In this document: positions 1 through 6,085 of the stretch, in pieces
Layout of the letters: each line of letters opens with the position of its first letter
Position numbering within the stretch: the first letter of the stretch is position 1
Position numbers and translations under genes: made by a program
Assembly: GCA_024684155.1 (NCBI GenBank)
Contig: JAIKXK010000036.1
Coordinates: 1-6,306 of the forward strand
DNA length: 6,306 nt
Reading direction: 5' to 3'
Source of the DNA: Lachnospiraceae bacterium
GTDB taxonomy: Bacteria > Bacillota > Clostridia > Lachnospirales > Lachnospiraceae
The notes under the pieces: generated by a model
The model's input: the letters and a program-made list of their open reading frames with translations, nothing else
Databases searched by the model: none
What the model was told of the DNA's origin: nothing

Positions 1-515
1 TTTCTAATTTCTTCCTTTTCATACTCTCCCACTGGCATAAGCGTGTGAGAAAGCTGTTCCTGAGTTAATTGACACAAAACATAGGTCTGATCTTTTGTCA
101 TAGAAGCTGCATTTTTTACGGTATATCTCCCATTTGGAAGTTTTATAATTCTTGCATAGTGACCTGTTGCAATATAATCTGCTCCAAGTTCTTTTGCTCT
201 TTCCATCAAAGCCTGCCACTTAATATTTCGATTACACATAACGCAGGGGTTTGGTGTTCTGCCATGTAAATATTCTTCCACAAAAGGAACCATCACTTTG
301 CATTCAAACTCTTCATTGAAATGCATAATGTAGTGTGGAATTTCTAAACCTTCACAAATAGCTTTGGCATCCTTTGCCTCTTCCCCAATTTCAGGTGCTT
401 TGCGGAGCATTTCCATGGTAACACCAATAACATTATATCCCTGTTCTTTTAAAAGGTATGCAGCCACAGAGGAATCCACTCCCCCCGACATACCTACAAC
501 AACTGTTTTATTCAT
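1..515 (-). CDS. mnmA: tRNA-specific 2-thiouridylase MnmA, N-terminal part (cut by window edge)
   Basis: MnmA (TrmU) activates U34 of tRNA-Lys, -Glu and -Gln with ATP and replaces O2 by sulfur passed on from a cysteine desulfurase, in the cytoplasm. The first 171 residues are present; the family usually has about 360, so the C-terminal half lies beyond base 1. The PP-loop SGGVDSS is at residues 10-16. The segment GRTPNPCVMCNR (85-96) holds the first catalytic cysteine, Cys94, and GADYIATGHYARI and KDQTYVL follow at 111-123 and 141-147. The second catalytic cysteine would fall outside the window. The position before VMC is Cys91, where many homologues have Asp. The start at 513-515 is supported by AGGAGA five bases upstream and by the usual short lead to the PP-loop. 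A terminator separates it from the EAL gene upstream, so it probably has its own promoter. Confidence 0.94.
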   Translation of the reverse strand, partial: MNKTVVVGMSGGVDSSVAAYLLKEQGYNVIGVTMEMLRKAPEIGEEAKDAKAICEGLEIPHYIMHFNEEFECKVMVPFVEEYLHGRTPNPCVMCNRNIKWQALMERAKELGADYIATGHYARIIKLPNGRYTVKNAASMTKDQTYVLCQLTQEQLSHTLMPVGEYEKEEIR

Positions 516-545
516 GCAATTCTCCTACTGCTGTTCAAAAATAAA

Positions 546-551
546 ATTATA
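546..551 (-). promoter_or_regulatory. possible -10 box for mnmA
   Basis: On the minus strand a perfect TATAAT stands 30 nt upstream of the mnmA start codon, in the AT-rich gap after the EAL terminator. Some promoter is expected here because the terminator at 652-692 isolates mnmA. No good -35 hexamer is found 16-18 nt further upstream, so the assignment is weak. Confidence 0.3.
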
Positions 552-635
552 ATCATTCCATTTATATACTGTTCTTCATTTACTAACTTTTAACAATTAA
601 TATAAACTAGAATAGCTAAGACCTCAACTACGAAA

Positions 636-643
636 AGACAAAA
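636..643 (-). repeat. AGACAAAA short repeat, copy 1
   Basis: On the plus strand this reads AGACAAAA followed by T. It is the shortest of four same-orientation copies in the noncoding DNA around the EAL gene; the others, at 727-735, 774-782 and 2176-2184, share the 9-mer AGACAAAAG. This copy lies beyond the EAL terminator, in the mnmA upstream region, and could be chance in AT-rich DNA. Confidence 0.35.
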
Positions 644-651
644 TAAATAAT

Positions 652-692
652 AAAAAGTCGACAAGGGATATTAACCTCTTATCGACTTTTTT
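652..692 (-). terminator. intrinsic terminator after the EAL gene (possibly bidirectional)
   Basis: The minus strand forms a long hairpin. The arms AAAAAGTCGA and TCGACTTTTT pair perfectly and are extended inward by TAAG against CTTG through one T.G wobble, with a loop around TTAATAT. A run of T closes the descending arm, as in Rho-independent terminators. The symmetric A and T runs mean it could also work on the plus strand. It lies 100 nt after the EAL stop codon and ahead of mnmA. Confidence 0.85.
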
Positions 693-726
693 CCAACTGT
701 TTCATCAAATATATTAAATAATTCTG

Positions 727-735
727 AGACAAAAG
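727..735 (-). repeat. AGACAAAAG short repeat, copy 2
   Basis: An exact AGACAAAAG (CTTTTGTCT on the transcribed strand) lies in the EAL 3' untranslated region, 47 nt from the copy at 774-782 and in the same orientation. It may be a remnant of the same element as the GGGGACGGTTCT repeat next to it. Confidence 0.45.
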
Positions 736-770
736 TAAGGTAATCCTATTTCTTCATATACTATAAAATA

Positions 771-793
771 AGAAGACAAAAGAACCGTCCCCT
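771..793 (-). repeat. GGGGACGGTTCT-type dispersed repeat at the EAL gene 3' end
   Basis: The minus strand reads GGGGACGGTTCTTTTGTC immediately after, and overlapping by one G, the TAG stop codon of the EAL gene. It includes the AGACAAAAG copy at 774-782. This GC-rich core stands out in the AT-rich spacer. From memory, a GACAAAAGAACCGTCCCC motif recurs in intergenic DNA of many clostridial genomes and resembles REP-like elements; that cannot be confirmed here. No transposase is nearby. It has no clear hairpin of its own. Confidence 0.6.
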
Positions 794-2069
794 ACATATA
801 TTTCTCTTCAAATTCATTAATACTTAATGGTTTATCAAATAAATATCCCTGAATTAAATCACACCCGCAGGAAACTATTTTTTCTTTTTCTTCTTCTGTT
901 TCTACCCCTTCGCATAGTACTTCAAAATTAATTTCTTTAAAAGTATCTACAAGGTTAGAAAGAATGGTCATTCCCACTTGATTTTGAATACTGTGAAGCA
1001 CAAATCCTCGATCGAATTTAATCACATTTGCAGGAATTTTACCTAATACATATAGCGAATTAAATCCACTACCAAAATCATCCATAGCAATTCGATATCC
1101 TGCTTCTCTTAAAAAATTTAACTTTTCAATGATTTCATTTAAGTTTTCTACTACAGCTGTTTCCGTTAATTCAAATTCAATCTTATTCTTAGGAACCTTT
1201 GACTTTGACACAAACTCGTCAACCATCTCAATATAGCCTGGTTCTAAAAAGTCCATTCGAGATAAATTCACAGAAATAGGAAGTATTTCCTTTCCCTCAT
1301 TCATCCATCTTCTTTGCAAGTCAACCACCTGACAAAGGACTTCAAAATCCAACTGTGAAACAACAGAAGCATTTTCCAAAATTGGCACATATAATTCCGG
1401 GGAAATAACATTTCCTTCTTCATCTTTAAACCTTGATAAAGCTTCTGCTCCCATAATTTTTCCAGTATTTGCAGAGCATTTCGGTTGAAGTAAAACTGTA
1501 ATATCTCCATTTTCTAATGCTCTTTCAAAATTTGGAATCACACTGGCTTTTGCTAAAGAATCCTCTCGCAGGTTTTTCTCATAAAACGCAATGGTATTAG
1601 AAAAACTGTTATGAATACTTCTTCTTGCATATCTGGCATTATCCTGGGCAGAAAGGAAGTCATCTCCTGGCTGAATGATATACATTCCACAATCAAGATG
1701 AATTCTTGCTCTGGGATATTTTCGATTTACATTACTCAAAAAATGATTTAAAAAAGTCTCATATTGATCACAAAGTTTTAAACGTGATTCTCCATGTCCT
1801 TCACAAAGTAACAATAAGTGATCCACATAACTTCTGGTTCCTAACTCACAATTATCATTGTCAAAACAAAAATAGTGAACCATATAATTTATTAAATCAT
1901 CCCCTGTGGCCGGGCCATATATTTCGTTAAAAAATTTCAAGTTGCAAAGATTAATGCTCAATAACACAGGTTGTTCCATAGAAAGTGCCATTCTACTTCC
2001 CACCTTCTTAAATCTCGCCAAAGAAGGTAACCCATCAATATTCAGCTCAAGTCCGACATTCTTAACCAT
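792..2069 (-). CDS. cyclic-di-GMP phosphodiesterase, degenerate GGDEF + intact EAL domain
   Basis: This predicted soluble protein of 425 residues should hydrolyse c-di-GMP to pGpG and so favour motility over surface attachment. Residues about 15-165 have the GGDEF fold (INLCNLKFFNEIYGPATGDD at 39-58 matches the conserved N-terminal part), but the signature loop has become RSYVDHL (79-85), so no cyclase activity is expected. Residues about 178-420 are an EAL domain with the residues for metal binding and catalysis visible: E209 in GAEAL, N268 in SVNLS, E300 in ELTE, D330-D331 in MDDFGSG, K351 and D353 in IKFD, E387 in CEGVE, and Q407 in QGY. There is no signal peptide or membrane segment. The ATG at 2067-2069 is chosen over one at 2126 because it has GGAGAA five bases upstream and the upper ATG lies inside the promoter. 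The gene appears to be transcribed alone. The degenerate GGDEF may act as a GTP sensor or dimer interface (inference). Confidence 0.93.
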   Translation of the reverse strand: MVKNVGLELNIDGLPSLARFKKVGSRMALSMEQPVLLSINLCNLKFFNEIYGPATGDDLINYMVHYFCFDNDNCELGTRSYVDHLLLLCEGHGESRLKLCDQYETFLNHFLSNVNRKYPRARIHLDCGMYIIQPGDDFLSAQDNARYARRSIHNSFSNTIAFYEKNLREDSLAKASVIPNFERALENGDITVLLQPKCSANTGKIMGAEALSRFKDEEGNVISPELYVPILENASVVSQLDFEVLCQVVDLQRRWMNEGKEILPISVNLSRMDFLEPGYIEMVDEFVSKSKVPKNKIEFELTETAVVENLNEIIEKLNFLREAGYRIAMDDFGSGFNSLYVLGKIPANVIKFDRGFVLHSIQNQVGMTILSNLVDTFKEINFEVLCEGVETEEEKEKIVSCGCDLIQGYLFDKPLSINEFEEKYM

Positions 2070-2072
2070 AAT

Positions 2073-2078
2073 TTCTCC
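2073..2078 (-). promoter_or_regulatory. ribosome binding site fixing the EAL gene start
   Basis: The minus strand has GGAGAA with the GGAG core five bases before the ATG at 2067-2069. The in-frame ATGs further upstream, at 2126 and just below it, have no comparable Shine-Dalgarno sequence. This supports a 425-residue rather than a 444-residue product. Confidence 0.8.
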
Positions 2079-2104
2079 ATAATTCCTATAAACACAACGA
2101 ACAG

Positions 2105-2133
2105 ATTTTATCATCATACAAAGCAAATAGCAA
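2105..2133 (-). promoter_or_regulatory. sigma-A-type promoter of the EAL gene
   Basis: On the minus strand TTGCTA (2128-2133, four of six consensus bases) and TAAAAT (2105-2110, five of six) are 17 nt apart. Transcription would start near 2098, giving a leader of about 30 nt before the ATG at 2069. That leaves no room for a c-di-GMP riboswitch. Confidence 0.6.
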
Positions 2134-2175
2134 TGTATATTATCTACAAATAATTGTTTATTTTTTTATAAAAGC

Positions 2176-2184
2176 AGACAAAAG
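2176..2184 (-). repeat. AGACAAAAG short repeat, copy upstream of the EAL gene
   Basis: An exact AGACAAAAG lies between the sigH stop and the EAL promoter, in the same orientation as the copies downstream of the EAL gene. It is followed by TTTTTG, giving a small CAAAA/TTTTG inverted repeat with almost no loop. The copies therefore bracket the EAL transcription unit. Confidence 0.45.
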
Positions 2185-2195
2185 TTTTTGTTTAA

Positions 2196-2801
2196 CTAAA
2201 TTTCTAGTTTCTTAACCTTGTTTCTAATTCGTTGTATTGCATTATCAATGCTTTTTTCTTCTTTGTCTAAGGCTTTTCCTATGGCCTTATAATCTAATCC
2301 TTTTAAATATAATTCCAGCACTTTATTTTCCATAGGACTTAAAACACTTTGTATCTTTTCTAAAGCATCTTTATAACTATCAATAGCCAAAAACAATTTC
2401 TCTGGATCATCATATTCATTTGACTCTAATGAATCAATTAGCGCAACATGATTATCATCGTCTTCATAAATAGATAAGTAATTGTTAAGTGGAAAATGTT
2501 TCATTCGATTAGATGCTTCAATTGCTTTTGTTTGTTGGCGCATAATACAAACCGAAGCAAAAGTAGAAAATTTTACCTTTTTATTGCTATCAAAATCTCG
2601 AAAGGCTTTAAAAAGCCCTACTGTTCCTTCCTGATACAAATCATCCTGTTCCTGTCCTGTTAAAAATAAATGTCTCGAACAGCTCAAAACAAGAGGAAAA
2701 AATCGTTCAATAAGATAATCTCCTATTTCAATCTTTCCCTCTTGATAAAGTTTAATTAATTCTTCATCTGATGTTTGATCTAATACCTTAAAATTATCCA
2801 T
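2196..2801 (-). CDS. sigH: RNA polymerase sigma factor, SigH/Spo0H type
   Basis: This sigma-70-family factor of 201 residues directs RNA polymerase to alternative promoters. In Bacillus and sporulating clostridia SigH turns on early sporulation and stationary-phase genes. Region 2 spans about residues 11-110; DDLYQEGTVGLFKAFRDFD (53-71) is the core-binding 2.1-2.2 part, and FSTFASVCIMRQQTKAI (78-94) followed by RMKHFPLNNYLS (99-110) closely resembles the SigH 2.3-2.4 segment. Region 4 is at about 153-198, with LSPMENKVLELYLKG and KSIDNAIQRIRNKVKK typical of SigH. There is no ECF-style short linker and no region 1.1. Its start codon directly follows the rlmB stop (TAAATG), with only a weak AGAGA upstream, so translation is probably coupled to rlmB. 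The SigH identity is supported by position, since Bacillus sigH also lies a little downstream of mrnC and rlmB. The yacP (Rae1) gene found between them in Bacillus is absent. No clear terminator follows. Confidence 0.88.
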   Translation of the reverse strand: MDNFKVLDQTSDEELIKLYQEGKIEIGDYLIERFFPLVLSCSRHLFLTGQEQDDLYQEGTVGLFKAFRDFDSNKKVKFSTFASVCIMRQQTKAIEASNRMKHFPLNNYLSIYEDDDNHVALIDSLESNEYDDPEKLFLAIDSYKDALEKIQSVLSPMENKVLELYLKGLDYKAIGKALDKEEKSIDNAIQRIRNKVKKLEI

Positions 2802-3542
2802 TTAGTTCATTCTCTGTCGTACAATTTCATAAGCTAATACTCCGCATGCAACGGAAGCATTCAAGGAATCAATATCTCCCTTCATTGGAATGGATGCAAC
2901 AAAGTCGCATTTTTTCTTTGTTAAACTTGAAACTCCTTCACCTTCATTTCCAATTACAAGTCCAATAGGACCTTTTAGATTCAGGCGATACATTTCTTCT
3001 CCATCCATATCTGCACATACAAACCAAAGGCCAACTTCCTTTAAAGCTTCTATGGTTTGATTTATATTTGTCACCTTAGCTACCTTTGTATAATTAATCG
3101 CTCCAGCAGAAGCTTTTGCAACAGTAGCTGTTAGACCAACTGCTCTTCTGTTCGGAATAATTACACCATGAGCACCAGCTAAATTTGCGGTACGAATCAT
3201 TGCTCCTAAGTTATGTGGATCTTCGATTCCGTCTAAGATAAAAATAAAAGGATCTTCATTTTTTTCTTTTGCTACTTCTAAAATATCATCCACAGTAGCA
3301 TATTCATAAGCTGCAATATAAGCAATGGCACCTTGATGTTTTCCTGTATCAGAAATCTGATCTAATCGCTCTTTTTTCACGAAGTCAATCATTATATTTT
3401 GTTTTTTTGCTTCCCGTACAATAGAACGAATTGGGCCATCGCTGCTACCGTCTAAAACAAAAATTTTATCAATTACCGTATCCGAACGAAGTGCTTCTAA
3501 AACTGCATTTCTTCCTTCAATCATAGATGATTCATTTCTCAT
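2802..3542 (-). CDS. rlmB: 23S rRNA (guanosine-2'-O-)-methyltransferase, TrmH/SPOUT family
   Basis: This 246-residue SpoU-type methyltransferase uses S-adenosylmethionine to methylate a ribose 2'-OH; homologues act on G2251 (E. coli numbering) in the peptidyl-transferase P-loop of 23S rRNA. Residues about 7-80 form the N-terminal substrate-binding domain (MIEGRNAVLEAL at the start). The C-terminal trefoil-knot domain carries the three family motifs: DGIEDPHNLGAMIRTA (104-119, with N111 and R117), LVIGNEGEGVS (195-205, with E200) and IPMKGDIDSLNASVACGVLAYE (218-239, with S226 and N228). The start at 3542 has AGGA about nine bases upstream; an internal Met7 lacks one. It begins 3 nt after the mrnC stop and ends against the sigH start. 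A tRNA target, as for TrmH, is less likely given the RlmB-type N-terminal domain and the operon context. Confidence 0.93.
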   Translation of the reverse strand: MRNESSMIEGRNAVLEALRSDTVIDKIFVLDGSSDGPIRSIVREAKKQNIMIDFVKKERLDQISDTGKHQGAIAYIAAYEYATVDDILEVAKEKNEDPFIFILDGIEDPHNLGAMIRTANLAGAHGVIIPNRRAVGLTATVAKASAGAINYTKVAKVTNINQTIEALKEVGLWFVCADMDGEEMYRLNLKGPIGLVIGNEGEGVSSLTKKKCDFVASIPMKGDIDSLNASVACGVLAYEIVRQRMN

Positions 3543-3545
3543 ATA

Positions 3546-3980
3546 TTAAATCCTATCTGTTTTTTCCAAACCTATTTTTACAAGTTTCTGCATTCTCTCT
3601 ACATTTCCGGTTATATATAAATAACCAATCAATGCTTCTAGAGCTGTGGCGTTTCTATAATCAATCATGGATGCATTTTTTGCCGTGGTTTTTGACTTTG
3701 CATTTCTGCCTCTACGAACCACTTCTTTTTCTTCCTCGCTTAGGTTGTCATCAATAGCTTCTAACAACGCTGCCTGGGAAGATGCTCTAACTACATCCGA
3801 ACAAGCCTTATGCATCTTACTTACAGGAACATTTCCTTTTGCAACCACCTTGGTACGAATAATAATATCAAATACACTATCGCCAATATAAGCTAAGGCT
3901 AAAGGAGAAAAGGTTCTTATATCCACATCTTCAATGTCATATAATTCTTTAATTTGTAAAAAGCTTAAGCCCTCTTCCAT
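3546..3980 (-). CDS. mrnC: Mini-ribonuclease III
   Basis: Mini-III is a double-strand-specific endoribonuclease that, in Bacillus, cuts the stem formed by the ends of pre-23S rRNA, assisted by ribosomal protein L3. At 144 residues it has only the RNase III catalytic domain and no double-stranded RNA-binding domain, as expected. LALAYIGDSVFD (27-38) holds catalytic Asp34; RRGRNAKSKTTAKNA (89-103) is the family signature; YRNATALEALIGYLYITG (108-125) holds Glu115, the second metal-binding acidic residue. The ATG at 3978-3980 has AAGG seven bases upstream and lies inside the end of cysS, a 16-nt overlap that suggests translational coupling. cysS-mrnC-rlmB is a conserved Firmicute order. Confidence 0.95.
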   Translation of the reverse strand: MEEGLSFLQIKELYDIEDVDIRTFSPLALAYIGDSVFDIIIRTKVVAKGNVPVSKMHKACSDVVRASSQAALLEAIDDNLSEEEKEVVRRGRNAKSKTTAKNASMIDYRNATALEALIGYLYITGNVERMQKLVKIGLEKTDRI

Positions 3981-5371
3981 TTCACACCTTCTCTGGTATC
4001 TTCTAAAATGATTCCCATATTTAAAAGCTCATCCCTTATCTCATCTGCTCTTTGGAAATTCTTTTCTTTTCTAGCTGCCTGACGCTCTGCAATTAATGCC
4101 TCAACATCCTCATCTAAAACTTCTTTTTCTTTATTCAAAATAATTCCAAGCACATCACAAAGGGTTTCTAATTCTTTGCGAAGAGAAAGAACAAACTCTT
4201 TGGATGAAGCATCCGATGTATTTTGGTTCGTAAATTTTACCAACTCAAATATAGCAGAAATAGCGTCTGCAGTATTGAAATCATCTTCCATTGCTGCTTC
4301 ATACTTTTTCACATATTCTTTTGCTTCTGAAAGAAGTTTTTCTTCATCAGATGAAAGGCCTTCTGTCTTTGCATTATCCGCATAATAATTTAACTGTTCT
4401 CCACAGTTTACAATTCTCTCTAAACCATTCTTTGCCGCTTCCATTAAATCATCTGAAAAATTCAACGGGCTTCTATAATGAGCAGATAACATAAAGAAAC
4501 GTAATACCTGGAGATCATATTTTGCACTAATATCTCTTACAGTAAAGAAATTACCAAGAGATTTTGACATCTTTTCATTATTTATTTTAAGGAAACCATT
4601 GTGCATCCAATACTTTGCAAATTCTACACCATTACAGCATTCTGACTGAGCAATTTCATTTTCATGATGTGGAAATACCAAATCCTCTCCACCTGCATGA
4701 ATATCAATTCTATCCCCAAGATATTTCTTTGACATTACAGAACACTCAATATGCCATCCTGGACGACCATCAGACCAAGGAGATTGCCAAGATGGTTCTC
4801 CTTCTTTTTTTGGTTTCCATAAAACAAAATCCAAAGGGTCTTCTTTTAAATCACCGGAAACCTTAATACTTCTATGTCCAGCTTCTAAGTCATCAATATT
4901 CTTATGAGATAACTTTCCGTACTCTTTAAAGCTTCTTGTTCTAAAATATACGGTTCCATCCTCTACTGCATAAGCGTGACCTTTTTCAATCAAAGTGGAA
5001 ATCATCTGAAGCATTCCATCGATTTCTTCTGTAGCCAGTGGATGCTTTGTTGCAGGGCGAACATTAAGTCCTTCCATATCTTTTTTGCATTCTGCAATAT
5101 ATCGCTTAGAAATCTCATCTGCTGAAACTCCTTCTTCAATTGCAGCTTTGATAATCTTGTCGTCTACGTCTGTAAAGTTAGAAACATAGTTTACTTCATA
5201 GCCTTTATATTCAAAGTAACGACGTACTGTATCAAAAACAATCATAGGTCTTGCATTACCGATATGAATGAGATTGTAAACGGTAGGTCCACAAACATAG
5301 ATACTAACCTTTCCTTCTTCAATTGGAACAAATTCTTCTTTTTTTCTTGTTAATGTATTAAAAACTTTCAT
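3965..5371 (-). CDS. cysS: cysteinyl-tRNA synthetase
   Basis: This class I synthetase charges tRNA-Cys with cysteine in an ATP-dependent reaction. It has 468 residues, normal for the family. CGPTVYNLIHIGNARP (27-42) holds the HIGH-type signature HIGN; GWHIECSVMS (205-214) and IHAGGEDLVFPHHENEIAQS (224-243) are family motifs; KMSKS is at 267-271. The zinc ligands that select cysteine are all present: Cys27, Cys210, His235 and Glu239. The helical DALR-type and C-terminal anticodon regions follow from about 345. The start at 5369-5371 is preceded by AGAAAGG nine bases upstream. It follows ispF by 43 nt, too little for a T-box leader, so unlike many Firmicute cysS genes it seems not to be controlled by its own T-box here. 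Confidence 0.98.
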   Translation of the reverse strand: MKVFNTLTRKKEEFVPIEEGKVSIYVCGPTVYNLIHIGNARPMIVFDTVRRYFEYKGYEVNYVSNFTDVDDKIIKAAIEEGVSADEISKRYIAECKKDMEGLNVRPATKHPLATEEIDGMLQMISTLIEKGHAYAVEDGTVYFRTRSFKEYGKLSHKNIDDLEAGHRSIKVSGDLKEDPLDFVLWKPKKEGEPSWQSPWSDGRPGWHIECSVMSKKYLGDRIDIHAGGEDLVFPHHENEIAQSECCNGVEFAKYWMHNGFLKINNEKMSKSLGNFFTVRDISAKYDLQVLRFFMLSAHYRSPLNFSDDLMEAAKNGLERIVNCGEQLNYYADNAKTEGLSSDEEKLLSEAKEYVKKYEAAMEDDFNTADAISAIFELVKFTNQNTSDASSKEFVLSLRKELETLCDVLGIILNKEKEVLDEDVEALIAERQAARKEKNFQRADEIRDELLNMGIILEDTREGVKWKRA

Positions 5372-5414
5372 TCAATATAACCTTTCTTATATTCATCATA
5401 AAAATCGAGTTTTC

Positions 5415-5960
5415 TTAGTTACATCCCGGACAACCAGGACAACCCATTTGATTTTCATCCATATCTATACTTCTTCGGCTTCCTTCATAGATGGATTCAA
5501 TAATGCAGACTGCTGAAGAAGCAATTCCCTCTTCTTTTCCGGTAAATCCAAGTCCCTCTTCTGTAGTAGCCTTTATATTAATACTATCAAGGGGAACCTG
5601 TAGCGCTTTTGCAACATTTTCTCTCATTTCATCGATATAAGGACGAAACTTTGGACGCTGAGCAATAATAGTGGCATCAACATTTCCAACCACATATCCC
5701 TTTTCCAGAAGTTTCTTTCGAACCTCTTCCAATAACACCATGGAAGAAATTCCTTTATATCTTTCATCTGTGTCAGGAAAATGCTTACCAATATCACCAA
5801 GGGCTGCTGCGCCAAGCAAAGCATCTGATATTGCATGTAATAAAACATCTGCATCAGAATGTCCTAAAAGTCCAAGTTCATGTTCTATTTTTACACCACC
5901 TACAATAAGGTCTCTACCTTCAACAAGGCGATGAACGTCATATCCATTTCCTATTCTCAT
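5415..5960 (-). CDS. ispF: 2-C-methyl-D-erythritol 2,4-cyclodiphosphate synthase with Cys-rich C-terminal tail
   Basis: IspF cyclises CDP-methylerythritol 2-phosphate to MEcPP with release of CMP, the fifth step of the MEP (non-mevalonate) pathway to isoprenoids. Zinc ligands are Asp8 and His10 in GYDVHR and His42 in LLHAISDALLGA; GHSDADV (33-39), DIGKHFPDTD (56-65) and the CMP-binding KATTEEGLGFTGKEEGI (130-146) are all present, so it should be active as a homotrimer. It has 181 residues against the usual 155-160: from about residue 158 there is an extra charged stretch ending in GCPGCPGCN, encoded by near-tandem GGTTGTCCT units. The start has GGAG seven bases upstream. It is the first gene of the operon. 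ispD, often next to ispF, is not present here. Confidence 0.96.
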   Translation of the reverse strand: MRIGNGYDVHRLVEGRDLIVGGVKIEHELGLLGHSDADVLLHAISDALLGAAALGDIGKHFPDTDERYKGISSMVLLEEVRKKLLEKGYVVGNVDATIIAQRPKFRPYIDEMRENVAKALQVPLDSINIKATTEEGLGFTGKEEGIASSAVCIIESIYEGSRRSIDMDENQMGCPGCPGCN

Positions 5961-5996
5961 AAATAATCTCCATTATAACAATTTATAACCCCAAAT

Positions 5997-6025
5997 ATTT
6001 TAAGGTTTATTCGACGTAATTTCAA
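5997..6025 (-). promoter_or_regulatory. sigma-A-type promoter of the ispF-cysS-mrnC-rlmB-sigH operon
   Basis: The minus strand has TTGAAA (6020-6025, five of six consensus bases), exactly 17 nt, then TAAAAT (5997-6002, five of six). Transcription would begin near 5990, giving a leader of about 30 nt that includes the ispF GGAG. It lies just after the tRNA terminator, so the operon is independent of the tRNA unit. The short leader holds no riboswitch or T-box. Confidence 0.7.
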
Positions 6026-6050
6026 TACTTTCAGCCATATTTTAAATCAC

Positions 6051-6079
6051 AAAAAAATAAGAGAGGTATTACCTCTCTT
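6051..6079 (-). terminator. intrinsic terminator of the tRNA unit
   Basis: On the minus strand AAGAGAGGT and ACCTCTCTT form a perfect 9-bp stem around a three-base AAT loop, followed by A and seven T. It begins 7 nt after the tRNA-Met discriminator base. This is a classic Rho-independent terminator. Confidence 0.93.
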
Positions 6080-6085
6080 AAATCG

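Noticed and set aside
2070..2195. Possible c-di-GMP riboswitch upstream of the EAL gene
   Set aside because: The region from the sigH stop to the EAL start is 126 nt, very AT-rich and contains the promoter. The leader after it is about 30 nt and shows no GEMM-like motif.
2160..2195. Possible terminator after sigH (CAAAA/TTTTG inverted repeat followed by an A/T-rich run)
   Set aside because: The stem is only four or five A-T-rich pairs with a two- to four-base loop and would be unstable. Read-through into the EAL gene is possible.
4615..4866. Plus-strand open frame of 83 codons inside cysS, and similar plus-strand frames elsewhere
   Set aside because: It is a shadow of cysS in another frame with low-complexity His/Leu/Gln content and no family signature. 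No plus-strand frame in the window has a convincing ribosome binding site together with a recognisable product.
5372..5414. Possible T-box leader for cysS
   Set aside because: Only 43 nt separate ispF and cysS, far too short for a T-box, and the leader before ispF is about 30 nt. No specifier or T-box sequence is visible.
5972..5977. Perfect TATAAT, preceded by TGT, just before ispF
   Set aside because: Although it looks like an extended -10, transcription from it would start about five bases before the ATG and omit the GGAG ribosome binding site. The TTGAAA-17-TAAAAT pair at 5997-6025 fits better.
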